The notes: generated by a model not told the origin, from the sequence alone. DNA of 64,000 nt from JADJOY01 sp046331705 [NCBI: bacterium] (GCA_046331705.1 JAXLQJ010000011.1:1-64000); one strand, 5' to 3'; positions 26,004 through 36,624 are shown, numbered from the stretch's first letter. Program-made: numbers and translations.

Positions 26004-26465
26004 ATGAGCCAGATCCGCAACGTCGACCAGTTCCGCGGCAGCCTGAGGCGCTTCCTGCACGCCAAGGGCCTCAAGTCCACGCGCCAGCGCGAGCTGGTCG
26101 CCGACTCGTTCCTGGCCACGCGCGAGCACGTCAGCGCGGACGAGCTCTACCGCGAGATCAGCGCGCAGCACCCGGGCATCGGCTACGCCACCGTGTACCG
26201 GACGCTCAAGCTGCTCAAGGAGGCGGGGCTCGCCGCCGAGCGTCATTTCGGGGAAGGCTTCGCGCGCTTCGAGCCGCTCGAGCCCGGCCAGCACCACGAT
26301 CACCTGATCTGCACGAGCTGCGGGACCATCGTCGAGTTCGAGAATCCCGACATCGAGTCGCTGCAGAACCGGGTGGCCGAGCGCCACGGCTTCGCCATCG
26401 ACTACCACCGTCTCGAGCTCTACGGGCGCTGCCGCGCTTGCCGTCGCAAGGCGAGCAGCGGCTGA
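26004..26465 (+). CDS. Fur-family transcriptional regulator
   Basis: Protein of 153 residues. It has the winged-helix region KSTRQRELVADSFLAT...GYATVYRTLKLL, the histidine-rich metal-sensing site QHHDHLICTSCG, and a second CxxC (CRACRRK) near the end for a structural zinc. This is a complete Fur-type repressor (iron, zinc or peroxide sensing cannot be separated by eye). It lies 55 bases downstream of the aminotransferase and may be read with it. Its relation to the polysaccharide genes is not evident. Confidence 0.93.
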   Translation: MSQIRNVDQFRGSLRRFLHAKGLKSTRQRELVADSFLATREHVSADELYREISAQHPGIGYATVYRTLKLLKEAGLAAERHFGEGFARFEPLEPGQHHDHLICTSCGTIVEFENPDIESLQNRVAERHGFAIDYHRLELYGRCRACRRKASSG

Positions 26466-26579
26466 GCTGACGACGCGCCCGGGCAGCGCCTCCCGCGCGC
26501 GGGCTGTCGCGCTCGGCGACGGGACGGACGGCGGTCGCGGGTGTAGCCTTCGTCGGCCTCGGTTCGCGGAGCTCGCGCC

Positions 26580-28517
26580 ATGTGTGGAATCGCCGGCATC
26601 CTGTCGCGTGCGCCGTCGCGGGCGCTCGGCGAGACCTTGCAGCGGATGTGCGACGTCCAGGCCCATCGCGGGCCCGACGGGGCCGGCTATTACCTCGCCG
26701 CCGCGGGGCGGCCCGGTCGCGTCCTCGAGCACGTCGAGCGCGCCGCGAGCAGCGACGGGCAGGCGCCGATCGTGGCGCTCGGCCATCGGCGCCTCGCGAT
26801 CATCGACGTCGCCGGCGGCTTTCAGCCCATGGGCGATGCGAGCGGCGAGGTCTGGCTCACGTACAACGGCGAGGTCTACAACTTCCGCGAGCTCGCCGCC
26901 CAGCTGACGGCGCGCGGCCACCGGTTGCGCACCCGCTCCGATACCGAGGTCGTGCTCACGGCTTACCTCGAGTGGGGCGACGCCTTCCTGGAGCGCCTGG
27001 TGGGGATGTTCGCGCTGGCGATCTGGGACGGGCGGCGCCGGGCGTTGCTGCTCGCGCGCGACCCCGTCGGCGTCAAACCGCTCCACTGGGCGCTGGCGGA
27101 CGGGCGCTTCGTCTTCGCTTCCGAGCTCAAGGGCGTGCTCGCCGCCGGCGCGATCGATCGCGCGATCGACCTCGCGGCCCTCGACCGCTATCTCGACCAC
27201 GACTACATCGCCGCGCCGTTCACGATCTTCCGCTCGGTGCGAAAGCTCGAGGCCGCGCAGCGAATGACGGTTCGCTGGGATGAGGGCGAGCTCCTCGTCG
27301 ACGAGCCCCGTCGCTACTGGCGCCTCGAGCCGCGCGTCGATCCGGTTCCCAAGACCTCCGACTGGATCGAGGGGGTGCGCGAGCGGGTCGAGCGTTCGGT
27401 CAAGGCGCAGCTGGTCTCGGACGTGCCCGTGGGCGCGTTTCTCTCGGGTGGGATCGACTCGAGCGTGGTGGTCGCGTCGATGGCCGATGCCCACGCCGGC
27501 GCGGTGCGGACGTTCTCGATCGGCTTTCGCGAGGAGGCGTTCTCCGAGCTGCCGTACGCGCGCCGCGTCGCCGAGCACTGCGGCACCGAGCACACCGAGT
27601 TCGTCGTCACCACCGACCTGCTGGACGTGCTGCCCCGGCTCGTCGCCCAGCACGACGAGCCGTTCGCGGACAGCTCGATGGTGCCGACCCATTACGTGTG
27701 CCGGGAAACGCGCCGCAGCGTGACGGTGGCGCTCTCGGGAGACGGCGGGGACGAGCTCTTCGCCGGCTACAACCGGTACACGCAGGCGCTCTGGATGCGT
27801 GCGGTCATGGACTCGATCCCGCGTCCGTTGCACGCGCCGCTTCGGCACCTTCCCGAGCCGTCGTTGCAGCCCTGGCGGCGCTACGTGCGGGGTCTCAAGA
27901 TCCTGGCCGGCCTCGACGCGTGGGAGCGCTACCGCTTCTTGATGACGCGTCTCGAGCCGGCGCGGCGCGCGAGCCTGGTGCGCGCGGAGGTGCGCGACGC
28001 CACGCCGCCGCAGCCGCCGCGTGGTGCGCTCGCCGCCCACTTCGACGCTGCCGCCTCGGCGGACTACCTGACGCGCATCCAGTACACGGATTTCATGAGC
28101 TACCTGCCCGAGGACGTGCTCACGAAGGTGGATCGCGCGAGCATGATGCACTCGCTGGAGGTGCGTGTGCCGTTGCTCGATCACTCGCTGGTCGAGTACG
28201 CGTTCCGGATGCCGTCGCGCCTCAAGATGCGCCTCGGCGAGAAGAAGTGGGTGTTGAAGCAGGCGTTTCGCGATCGTCTCGACGCGTCGACCCTGAAGCG
28301 GCCCAAGATGGGCTTCGGCATCCCGATCGACGCGTGGTTCCGCGGGCCGCTGGCGCCGCTCGCGCGCGACTTGCTCCTCGGCACGCCCGACCCGTATCTG
28401 GACCGGCCCGCGGTGGAACGCCTCTTCGACGAGCACGTGCGCGGCGTGGCGCCGTGGGGCTACCCGCTGTGGAATCTGCTGGTGCTGAAGATCTGGCTCG
28501 GTCAGCAGGCGAGCTGA
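26580..28517 (+). CDS. asnB: asparagine synthase-like glutamine amidotransferase (AsnB family)
   Basis: Protein of 645 residues. The N-terminal class II glutaminase begins MCGIAGI with nucleophile C2, and has AHRGPDGAGYY, HRRLAIIDVAGGFQPM and TYNGEVYNFREL. The C-terminal synthetase has the PP-loop SGGIDSSVVVASM and SGDGGDELFAGYNRY. It is close to AsnB from sugar loci, where such enzymes may amidate a uronic acid rather than make asparagine. GGAG lies eight bases before the ATG. It is convergent with the following glycosyltransferase. Confidence 0.92.
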   Translation: MCGIAGILSRAPSRALGETLQRMCDVQAHRGPDGAGYYLAAAGRPGRVLEHVERAASSDGQAPIVALGHRRLAIIDVAGGFQPMGDASGEVWLTYNGEVYNFRELAAQLTARGHRLRTRSDTEVVLTAYLEWGDAFLERLVGMFALAIWDGRRRALLLARDPVGVKPLHWALADGRFVFASELKGVLAAGAIDRAIDLAALDRYLDHDYIAAPFTIFRSVRKLEAAQRMTVRWDEGELLVDEPRRYWRLEPRVDPVPKTSDWIEGVRERVERSVKAQLVSDVPVGAFLSGGIDSSVVVASMADAHAGAVRTFSIGFREEAFSELPYARRVAEHCGTEHTEFVVTTDLLDVLPRLVAQHDEPFADSSMVPTHYVCRETRRSVTVALSGDGGDELFAGYNRYTQALWMRAVMDSIPRPLHAPLRHLPEPSLQPWRRYVRGLKILAGLDAWERYRFLMTRLEPARRASLVRAEVRDATPPQPPRGALAAHFDAAASADYLTRIQYTDFMSYLPEDVLTKVDRASMMHSLEVRVPLLDHSLVEYAFRMPSRLKMRLGEKKWVLKQAFRDRLDASTLKRPKMGFGIPIDAWFRGPLAPLARDLLLGTPDPYLDRPAVERLFDEHVRGVAPWGYPLWNLLVLKIWLGQQAS

Positions 28518-28520
28518 GTC

Positions 28521-28548
28521 CGCGCGCGCGGGCTCCGGTTCGCGCGCG
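28521..28548. terminator. GC hairpin between convergent genes
   Basis: Alternating CG repeats (CGCGCGCG) flank a ten-base loop just after the asnB stop. This could form an eight-base stem. It lies between convergent genes with no T tract, so a bidirectional terminator is only a weak suggestion. Confidence 0.25.
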
Positions 28549-28565
28549 ACTCGCCGCGGCGCGAC

Positions 28566-29711
28566 TCAGGCGTGCGCGGGCCGCCGGTGCGCGCCGGCGG
28601 CGCTGCGATCGTCGATCGCCGAGCGATACATCGCGAGATGCCCCTCGCCGACGCGATCCATCGCGAAGCGCTCCACGGCGCGCGCGCGGCTTCGCGCACC
28701 GAGATCGCCGCGCAGCCGTGCGTCGGTGAGCACCGCATCGAGCGCTCGCGCCAGCGCGGTCACGTCGCCGACGGGAACGAAGATCGCGGCGTCGCCGAGG
28801 ACGTGGCGGTTCTCCGGGATGTCGGTGGTGACGATCGGCCGCGCCGCCGCCATGGCCTCGAGCAGCGCGTTGGACATCCCCTCGGCGCGCGAGGGCAGCA
28901 CGAACGCCGCGCAGCGCGCCAGTCGCGCCGACCAGTCGGGGGGCGTGCCCACGAAGCGCACGGATGGCTCGATTCCCAGGCGCGCGCTCGCTTGCTGGAG
29001 ATCGGCGAGCAGGGGGCCGACGCCGGCGACGTCGAGACGCGCGCCAGAGCGACTCGATCGAGCCTGGGCCCAGGCCTCGAGGAGCACGTCGGGGCATTTC
29101 TGCTCCACCAGCCGGCCCCCGAAGAGCACCACCGCTGGCGCCTCGTCGCCGGACGAGGGCTCGACGGGGATCTCGATCCCGAACGGGAGATCGACGCAGC
29201 GCTCGGACGCGGTCCCGATCTCGAGGAGCTCGTCGCGGATCGGCGGGGCGGCGCTCTGGAAGCGATCGACGCGCGCGAGGCCCCAGCGCAGCACCTGGCG
29301 CGCGCTGCCGCGCCGCAACAGGCGGTGGACCTCGCCGTCCTGGCCCGCGCAGAGCACGGTCAGCACCACGGCGCAGCCGTTGCCGGCGAGCAAGCGCACG
29401 AGCGGCAGCGGGTAGTCGATGCCGTGCACGTGGATCACGTCGACGCCCCGGCGGCGTGCGCGCCCGATCTCCGCCGCGACCAGCGCCAGGTACGAGGCCG
29501 CGTCGAGCGCTCTCAGCGGAGCGCCGTCGCGGGCCGTGAATCGTCGGGAGCGCGACACTCGCACGCCGTCGCGGCCTTCGCGCGCGGGAGCTAAGGCCTG
29601 TCCGCGCGTGACCACCGTCACGTCGACGTCGTGCCGGGCAAGCCAGCGGGACAAGCGCTCGCAGTTGCGCTCCGCGCCACCCACCGCTGGCGGGTAGCCG
29701 GCGACGATCAT
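28566..29711 (-). CDS. family 4-type glycosyltransferase
   Basis: GT-B enzyme of 381 residues (ATG 29711; a TTG one codon upstream is an alternative). The N-terminal MIVAGYPPAVGGAERNCERL is the acceptor-side glycine loop. FGGRLVEQKCPDVLLEAW starts the donor domain, and LPSRAEGMSNALLEAMAAAR holds the EX7E donor-binding motif. It is unlike the 600-residue paralogues and lacks their N-terminal region. The gene ends the polysaccharide part of the window and is convergent with asnB. Confidence 0.87.
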   Translation of the reverse strand: MIVAGYPPAVGGAERNCERLSRWLARHDVDVTVVTRGQALAPAREGRDGVRVSRSRRFTARDGAPLRALDAASYLALVAAEIGRARRRGVDVIHVHGIDYPLPLVRLLAGNGCAVVLTVLCAGQDGEVHRLLRRGSARQVLRWGLARVDRFQSAAPPIRDELLEIGTASERCVDLPFGIEIPVEPSSGDEAPAVVLFGGRLVEQKCPDVLLEAWAQARSSRSGARLDVAGVGPLLADLQQASARLGIEPSVRFVGTPPDWSARLARCAAFVLPSRAEGMSNALLEAMAAARPIVTTDIPENRHVLGDAAIFVPVGDVTALARALDAVLTDARLRGDLGARSRARAVERFAMDRVGEGHLAMYRSAIDDRSAAGAHRRPAHA

Positions 29712-29781
29712 CAAGACCTTCAGCCGTCGGCTCCGGATGGGGGTGGCGGCGCAGCGAGACGCGAGCGAAGCGGAGGCCGCG

Positions 29782-30294
29782 TCACATCTGGATCGAGAAC
29801 GATCGCGTCTGCCTCGACACCGTTTGCGGCTTCTGCCCGGTCTTGTAGGTGCGCTGCGTGAAGATCACGGTGTTGTTGCCGGAGGTGGTGAGCTGGACCT
29901 GGCAGCTGTTGGCATCCGTGTCGACGTTCGTGGTGGTGTAGGCGCGTTGGTTGCGATTGCGCGGGTTCTTCTCGGTGGTGTGTCGTCCGAGCACGCAGTC
30001 GCGCGCGTCCTGCGCCGGGTTCGACGATGGCCCGGTGCTGCAGGACGTCGGAACACCCTGCAGCAGGACCTTGTTCATCTCGTTGCCGATGTCGCCGTTC
30101 AGCGCCTTGTAGATCGAGTCGCAGGCTCGGTTGGCGGCATTGGTGCGGGCGCCGATGAGCTGGGGCACGGCGATCGCGGCGATGATGCCGAGGATGGCGA
30201 CGACCACGAGCATCTCCAGCAAGGAGAAGCCGGTGCTCGATCGGGGCGTGCCGCGGGTCGCGGCGTGGGAGTCGCTCGTTGCTGGCTTGCGCAT
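29782..30294 (-). CDS. type IV pilin-like protein
   Basis: Prepilin of 170 residues, start ATG 30294. The peptidase site is G^FSLLEMLVVVAILGI, with glutamate at +5 and a long hydrophobic helix, followed by AVPQLIGARTNAANRACDS, as in PilA/PilE-type pilins. Two cysteine pairs are possible in the C-terminal domain (SCST, DCVL, SCQV). It faces away from the other two pilin genes. It could be the major pilin or an alternative one. The ~38-residue N-terminal leader before the cleavage site is longer than usual. Confidence 0.85.
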   Translation of the reverse strand: MRKPATSDSHAATRGTPRSSTGFSLLEMLVVVAILGIIAAIAVPQLIGARTNAANRACDSIYKALNGDIGNEMNKVLLQGVPTSCSTGPSSNPAQDARDCVLGRHTTEKNPRNRNQRAYTTTNVDTDANSCQVQLTTSGNNTVIFTQRTYKTGQKPQTVSRQTRSFSIQM

Positions 30295-30439
30295 GTCTAG
30301 CCTCGTTCGCGTGCCCGGACGCGCCACGGAGGCCGTGCTCGCGTCCAGGTGGGAAAGCCCGACGGACCGTTGGAAAGCCGTGGGCGCCTCACGCGTTCTT
30401 GAATCGGGTGTCAGGCCCCGGAGCATCGTCGCCGTTGCG

Positions 30440-30469
30440 TTGACAGTGGAAATATCGAATCCCTATACT
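30440..30469 (+). promoter_or_regulatory. sigma-70-type promoter for the pilin gene
   Basis: TTGACA (30440-30445) and TATACT (30464-30469) separated by 18 bases, very near consensus, 55 bases before the pilin ATG at 30524. The surrounding AT-rich stretch contrasts with the GC-rich genome. This should be a strong promoter. Confidence 0.75.
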
Positions 30470-30523
30470 CTTTGCATATAGCGAATTCTGGGTGCTCTCA
30501 GCAAGCGGAACGTGGAGCAGCGC

Positions 30524-31090
30524 ATGCGGAATCGGCCGGGCAGGGTGGGCGCAGCGGGTGGTTTTTCGTTGGTCGAGCTGCTGGTGGTCGTCTCGATCAT
30601 CGTGATCATCACGGCGATCGCCATCGGCCAGTACGCTGGCGCCCGGACGCAGCGGGTTCGCCACGAGGCGACGGCCTCGTTGCCCGCGCTCAAGGCCTGG
30701 GAAGAAGGATTCTACGAGCGGACCGGGGGCTACCGGTTCAGCTCTTCCACAGCGACCGATCGCGTTCGTTACCAGACCGCCTCCACGAACCAATGCCTCA
30801 ACCCCTACACGGGCGACAACACCAACGTCTTCGCTCGCGACGCGAACCCGACCAACGTCAACGGTTTCGGTCCGCAGGGGTGCCAGTTCGAGTACTACGT
30901 GATCAGCGACCGGTGCGATTCGAACTGCACCGACGGCGGCGCCGGCGACGCGTGCGAGAGCGCGTCGCCCGTGCGTTGTTTTTGCGCGATCGCCCTCGGC
31001 ACCGGTACCGTGGCGAAGGGCGAGCGGTTCTGCATCGACGACCTGGGACGGCAGTTCGCGAGCGTGTCGGGCATGAAGGATTGGAACTGA
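30524..31090 (+). CDS. cysteine-rich type IV pilin-like protein
   Basis: Prepilin of 188 residues. ATG 30524 is preferred over GTG 30512 because GGAG (30514-30517) sits six bases before it. The cleavage site is GG^FSLVELLVVVSIIVI with glutamate at +5. The C-terminal domain has about eight cysteines, including a cluster around CDSNCTDGGAGDACES and CFCAIALG, far more than the single disulfide of typical pilins. It follows a near-consensus promoter and leads into a second pilin gene. It may be a major subunit stabilised by disulfides. Confidence 0.85.
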   Translation: MRNRPGRVGAAGGFSLVELLVVVSIIVIITAIAIGQYAGARTQRVRHEATASLPALKAWEEGFYERTGGYRFSSSTATDRVRYQTASTNQCLNPYTGDNTNVFARDANPTNVNGFGPQGCQFEYYVISDRCDSNCTDGGAGDACESASPVRCFCAIALGTGTVAKGERFCIDDLGRQFASVSGMKDWN

Positions 31091-31121
31091 GGCGCGTCGG
31101 CGCCTCGCGAAGGAGTCCGGA

Positions 31122-31574
31122 ATGAAGCGAGCGGGCATGTCGAGTGATCCAAGCGCCGGGGGCTTCACCCTCGTCGAGCTCTTGGTGGTCGTGACCATTC
31201 TCGGGTTGCTCGCGATCATCGCCGTGCCGCAGCTCTTCGGCACCCGCCAGAAGGGCGTGCGGAAGGAAGGCATGACGAACGTGATGAACATCGCGGGCGC
31301 CATGGAGCGCCGCTTCTCGGACGGGAATTTCTCGTACACGAACGGCAGCGGCACGTGCCCGGGAACGGCGACGTTCACTGGTGGCTCGACGGTCACGGAC
31401 TTGAGCCTGGCGGTCCAGGGCTCGTACTACAGCTACCAGATCGCGGTCACGGACCCGAACGGCGACAATCTCTGCGAGAACTACACGATCACGGCCACCG
31501 GCGTGGCCGCGCCCGTGACCGGCCAGACCATCACGTACAACCAGGCGGGCGTGAAGGGCGGGACCTGGCAGTGA
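31122..31574 (+). CDS. type IV pilin-like protein (PilA/PilE type)
   Basis: Prepilin of 150 residues with a clear ribosome site (GAAGGAGT) before ATG 31122. The cleavage site is GG^FTLVELLVVVTILGLLA, then AVPQLFGTRQKGVRKEGM. The C-terminal domain has two cysteines (GTCPG and LCENY) that can form the usual disulfide loop. It is 31 bases after the Cys-rich pilin and probably shares its promoter. The small size is that of a classical major pilin. Confidence 0.88.
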   Translation: MKRAGMSSDPSAGGFTLVELLVVVTILGLLAIIAVPQLFGTRQKGVRKEGMTNVMNIAGAMERRFSDGNFSYTNGSGTCPGTATFTGGSTVTDLSLAVQGSYYSYQIAVTDPNGDNLCENYTITATGVAAPVTGQTITYNQAGVKGGTWQ

Positions 31575-31677
31575 GCAGCGGGGCCTGGCGCTGAGCCGCT
31601 GAACGCGTGCCGCGCCCCCCGAGCGTTCTCGTCCGCGTGAAGTACCCGCCTTCCTCGCTGCAGCAGGGTCGAGCCGC

Positions 31678-32322
31678 GTGCACCGAGACGACCAGCGCCC
31701 CGACGACGCGTCGGGCGGCGCGACCCGGCCCAAGCGCGTAGCGCGCGTGCTCGCGCTCGCGATGCTCGTCTTGACCTCGATGACGCTCGCCGTCGGTCAT
31801 CGGGCGACGGTGGACACGCGCCGCGCCCAAGCGCGTGCAGCCGCCGCCCGCGCGGGCGGCGACCGCCTCCAGGAGATCGTGGAGCGGGGTCGCGTGATCC
31901 GCGCGTTCTCGTTCGGCCGCGACGCGGCGAGCCAAGCCTCCGCCGAGCTGGCCGAGCTCGGCGAAGGTGCGGAGCGTGCCGGCGACGCGGCGCTCGCGCG
32001 CGAGGCGTGGCGCGAGCTGCGCAGCGCGTGGTTCGCCGTGCGCGGGCTCGGTGATCCGGGGCACGCCTGGATCGAGCGCGCCGGTGCAGCGCTCACCCGG
32101 CTCGGCGCGCCGCGGGAAGCGGCGATCGAGCCGCGCCTGGCGCAGCCGATGTCCTCGCTCGTGGCGTTCGTCGCGCTGCTCGGATGGTGTGGCGCTGGGT
32201 TCGGCCTGATTCGGTTCGGGATGGACGCGACCGGTCGATTGCGTGCGCGGCCCGCGGCGCCGTGGCTGATCGGCGTCGTGGTCGGGCTCGCGATCTGGGT
32301 CGCTGCGCTGCGCCTGGCGTGA
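31678..32322 (+). CDS. membrane protein of unknown function
   Basis: Protein of 214 residues, GTG start. One hydrophobic segment lies near the N-terminus (VLALAMLVLTSMTLAVG) and two near the C-terminus (SSLVAFVALLGWCGAGFGLI and WLIGVVVGLAIWVAALRLA). Between them is an alanine/arginine-rich, probably helical part rich in EL and RA repeats. I do not recognise the family. Its position between the pilins and pilD suggests a pilus-linked role, but that is only context. Confidence 0.65.
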   Translation: MHRDDQRPDDASGGATRPKRVARVLALAMLVLTSMTLAVGHRATVDTRRAQARAAAARAGGDRLQEIVERGRVIRAFSFGRDAASQASAELAELGEGAERAGDAALAREAWRELRSAWFAVRGLGDPGHAWIERAGAALTRLGAPREAAIEPRLAQPMSSLVAFVALLGWCGAGFGLIRFGMDATGRLRARPAAPWLIGVVVGLAIWVAALRLA

Positions 32323-32332
32323 GCGGGGACCG

Positions 32333-32515
32333 ATGATCGCCTGGCTGCTCACGATCTCGGGCGCGGTCTTCGTGGCGTACGGGGGACGCGCGGTCGCCGG
32401 CGAGCCCGAGCCGTCGTGGCCGGGCGCGCTCATCCTTCCAGGCGGTCTGCTCGTGTTGGGCCTCGGTGCGCTCGGTCTGCTGATTCCCGGTTTTCTTCCC
32501 GATTCGCTCTGGTAG
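32333..32515 (+). CDS. small membrane protein of unknown function
   Basis: Protein of 60 residues, start ATG 32333, ten bases after the previous stop. It has two hydrophobic stretches (WLLTISGAVFVAYGG and LILPGGLLVLGLGALGLLIPG) joined by a short polar turn, and no cysteines or charged cluster. Too short for confident family assignment. Its tight spacing with the preceding gene supports it being real. Confidence 0.55.
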   Translation: MIAWLLTISGAVFVAYGGRAVAGEPEPSWPGALILPGGLLVLGLGALGLLIPGFLPDSLW

Positions 32516-32590
32516 GATCCGCGCTGGCTCCGTCGCCGGCGCGCACGAGCGCGGCGGTCGCGAGCCGCCGCTCGCCGTGCGAGCCTCGTC

Positions 32591-33469
32591 ATGCCGCCGA
32601 TCGCCGATCAGCTCCGCCTGGCCGTGAGCGTGTGGCCCAGCTGGGGGCTGGTCTTCGTGGGGCTGGTCGGCGCGTGCGTCGGCAGCTTCCTCAACGTGGT
32701 GATCTGGCGCTTGCCGGTCGGTCAGTCGCTCTTCAAGCCGGATTCGCGCTGCCCGTCGTGTCTCGTGAAGCTGCGCTGGCGGGACAACCTGCCGGTGGTG
32801 GGCTGGCTGCTGGTCAAGCGACGCTGCGGCCGTTGCTGGGCGCCGGTCGCGTCGCGCTATCCGCTGGTCGAGGCGCTGACGGCGGCGCTCGCGGTGGTGC
32901 TGGTGCGCATCGACGGATACTCGTGGGCAACGCTCGCCACCGCCGTGTTCGTGGCGGCGCTGGTGGCGATCACGTTCATCGACCTCGATCACTTCATCAT
33001 CCCCAACGTCATCTCGTACTCGGGGATCGTGCTCGGGTTGGTGTTCACCCGTGCGCTCGCGCCCGCGAGCGCGGCGGCGCCGGCGGCGAGCGTGGGCTGG
33101 CTGAGCGACGCCTTGCGCTGGTGGGTCGAGCGCCGCGCGGCGGTAGGCGGAATCGTGCTCGGCGGGGGCTCGCTCTACGTCGTGGCGCTCGCGTATTGGT
33201 GGGTGCGTCGACAGGAGGGCATGGGCGGCGGCGACGTCAAGATGCTGGCGATGATCGGGGCGTTTCTCGGCTGGCAGGCGATCCCCTTCACGATCCTGGT
33301 GGCGTCGCTCTCCGGCGTCGTGATCGGCATCGCGAGCGCGATCGTCCAGCGCGGCTCGCTCCAGCACCGCATCCCGTTCGGGCCATTCCTGGCGTTCGGG
33401 GCACTCGCGTGGGTGTACCTGGCGCGCTATCTCCCCGAAGCGCTCAGGATCGTGCCGGCCAACGTTTGA
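32591..33469 (+). CDS. pilD: prepilin peptidase / N-methyltransferase
   Basis: Aspartic protease of the inner membrane, 292 residues. It cuts the leader from prepilins and methylates the new N-terminus. The N-terminal segment GSFLNVVIWRLP is followed by the zinc-binding cysteines CPSC and CGRC, as in bifunctional members. The catalytic aspartates are in FIDLDHFIIPN and GGGDVKMLAMIGAFLGW. Multiple membrane helices are evident. The stop overlaps the start of the histidine kinase (TTGA). It would process all nine prepilins of the window. Confidence 0.95.
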   Translation: MPPIADQLRLAVSVWPSWGLVFVGLVGACVGSFLNVVIWRLPVGQSLFKPDSRCPSCLVKLRWRDNLPVVGWLLVKRRCGRCWAPVASRYPLVEALTAALAVVLVRIDGYSWATLATAVFVAALVAITFIDLDHFIIPNVISYSGIVLGLVFTRALAPASAAAPAASVGWLSDALRWWVERRAAVGGIVLGGGSLYVVALAYWWVRRQEGMGGGDVKMLAMIGAFLGWQAIPFTILVASLSGVVIGIASAIVQRGSLQHRIPFGPFLAFGALAWVYLARYLPEALRIVPANV

Positions 33470-35151
33470 ACGAACGCGCGACCTCCGACCTCGGATTGCC
33501 GAGCGACACGATCACGGCGGTCGCCACGCGCGGGCGTCGGCTCGCGACCGACGTGCTGCTGAGCCTCGGCACCACCGTGGCCACCGCGCTGGTGCTGCTG
33601 GTGGTGATCGTCGTGCGCTCGTCCGAGGAGGTGAACCTCACGCGCGAGCAGACCCGCTTTCGCCTGGAGCTGGCGCAGCTCACCGACGCCACGATTCGCG
33701 ATCGCGTGCTGCCCGGCGGCTCGGTGCGCGATTGGATCATGCTGCTCTTCGGAGTTCGCGAGGGGGATGGCTTCTTGCTCGTGGCGCCCGATGGGGAGTC
33801 GCTGGGACGCGGCCGGCCCGCCGAGGACCCGGGCTGGATGGAGCGGCTGAAGGCGCTTCCGCCACAGGCGCCGACCGAGGTGGAGGTGGAGCGCACGGGT
33901 CTCTTCCGTCGCCCCGCCCGCCTGATCGGAACCACCAGCGTTCCCATCGATCGCGTCGAGTACGGCTTGGTCGCCGTGCGCGAGCTCGCCGGCCAGGGCC
34001 GGGCCGGCATCGTCGAGGTGCTCGGCGCGTCGGTGGTCCTCTTCACGTGCGTGCCGATCGCGTTCGGGTACCTGTTGCTGGCGCGCGCGGTCGTGAAGCC
34101 GATCTCGCGGCTCGTGGCGGTGACGGAGCGGATGGGACGAGGGGACCTCGCCGCGCGGGTCGGTGCGGCGGATCTCTCGAGCAACGAGGTCGGGCAGCTG
34201 GCCCGCTCGTTCGACGCCATGGCGGCGCGCGTCGAGCAAGATCAGCGCGTGCTCGAGCGGCAGCTCGCGGAGCTGGCGTCGGTCAATCGCGAGCTGGCGC
34301 GAGCTCAGGAGGATCGGGTGCGCGCCGAGAAGCTGGCCATGCTGGGGCGACTCTCGGCGGGGGTCGCGCACGAGATCGGTAACCCGCTGGGCGCGATCCA
34401 AGGATTCACCGAGCTCTTGCTCGATGCCGAGCGCGGCGCGGGCGCGCTCGGCGCGGAGGAACGCGCCGATCTCCTGGCGCGCATCGAGCGCGAGACGCGC
34501 CGCATCCGCGCCATCGTCGAGGGCCTGCTGCGCTTCGCGCGAACGCCGGCGACGGCCGAGACCGCCTGCGAGCCCGATCCCGTCGTGCGCGACACGGTCA
34601 CGCTGCTGCGTGATCAGGGTGCGTTGCGGGAGGTGGAGACGACGACCGAGCTCGCCGCCACGGGGCGAGCGGTGGCGATCGACGCTCACGGGCTGCAGCA
34701 AGTGCTGGTGAATCTCTGCCTCAACGCGGTCGACGCCATGGGGGGACGCGGCCGGCTTTCCATCGCGACCCGCGCGTGCGCCGCCCACGAGCGCGCGCTG
34801 CGGGGCGCAGCCGACGGCGCCGACGCGACGTGGGTCGAGATCCTGGCGCCGTCGGGGCGCGCGACGCACGAGTCCGACGCGCAGGGAGTCGCGATCCTCG
34901 TACGTGACACGGGGCACGGCATCGCGACCGCGCTCGTGCCACGCATCTTCGAGCCGTTCATGACCACGAAGGACGTCGGAAAGGGCACCGGGCTCGGACT
35001 GGCCATCGTGCTGGGAACCGTGGAAAACGTGGGTGGAGGCATCGCGTTGCACACGTCCGCGACGGGTACGGCGATCGAGATCTGGGTGCCCCTGGCGGGG
35101 ACTTCCTCGCACGCGGTCGCTGCTGCGACGTTGCTCGGATCACGCGCGTGA
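33466..35151 (+). CDS. sensor histidine kinase, PilS/AtoS-like
   Basis: Protein of 561 residues from a TTG overlapping the pilD stop. Two membrane helices (~residues 25-48 and ~180-205) flank a periplasmic sensor. A HAMP region follows (VVKPISRLVAVTERMGRGDL), then the H-box AGVAHEIGNPLGAIQGF with the phospho-accepting His, and ATPase motifs VLVNLCLNAVDAMGG, VRDTGHGI and GKGTGLGLAIVLG. An insertion of ~35 residues sits between the N-box and the G1 box. It is next to the sigma-54 response regulator and probably controls pilus genes. It is not a typical PilS, which has six membrane helices. Confidence 0.85.
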   Translation: MNERATSDLGLPSDTITAVATRGRRLATDVLLSLGTTVATALVLLVVIVVRSSEEVNLTREQTRFRLELAQLTDATIRDRVLPGGSVRDWIMLLFGVREGDGFLLVAPDGESLGRGRPAEDPGWMERLKALPPQAPTEVEVERTGLFRRPARLIGTTSVPIDRVEYGLVAVRELAGQGRAGIVEVLGASVVLFTCVPIAFGYLLLARAVVKPISRLVAVTERMGRGDLAARVGAADLSSNEVGQLARSFDAMAARVEQDQRVLERQLAELASVNRELARAQEDRVRAEKLAMLGRLSAGVAHEIGNPLGAIQGFTELLLDAERGAGALGAEERADLLARIERETRRIRAIVEGLLRFARTPATAETACEPDPVVRDTVTLLRDQGALREVETTTELAATGRAVAIDAHGLQQVLVNLCLNAVDAMGGRGRLSIATRACAAHERALRGAADGADATWVEILAPSGRATHESDAQGVAILVRDTGHGIATALVPRIFEPFMTTKDVGKGTGLGLAIVLGTVENVGGGIALHTSATGTAIEIWVPLAGTSSHAVAAATLLGSRA

Positions 35152-35167
35152 CGAGGGGCTGGCGACG

Positions 35168-36565
<1,398 letters not shown>

Positions 36566-36594
36566 GCGGCGGACGGGCGCTCGCGGGGGCGTTC

Positions 36595-36624
36595 TTGACC
36601 GGATCTCCGGCGCTCGGGTACGAT
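36595..36624 (+). promoter_or_regulatory. sigma-70-type promoter for the minor-pilin operon
   Basis: TTGACC (36595-36600) and TACGAT (36619-36624) with an 18-base spacer, in a short AT-richer stretch 70 bases before the FimT-type start at 36694. The pattern matches the two other pilus promoters in the window. Confidence 0.5.

Noticed and set aside
24771-28436. 1221-residue minus-strand frame
   Set aside because: Antisense shadow of the aminotransferase, Fur and asnB genes; no recognisable domain, codon-complement composition only.
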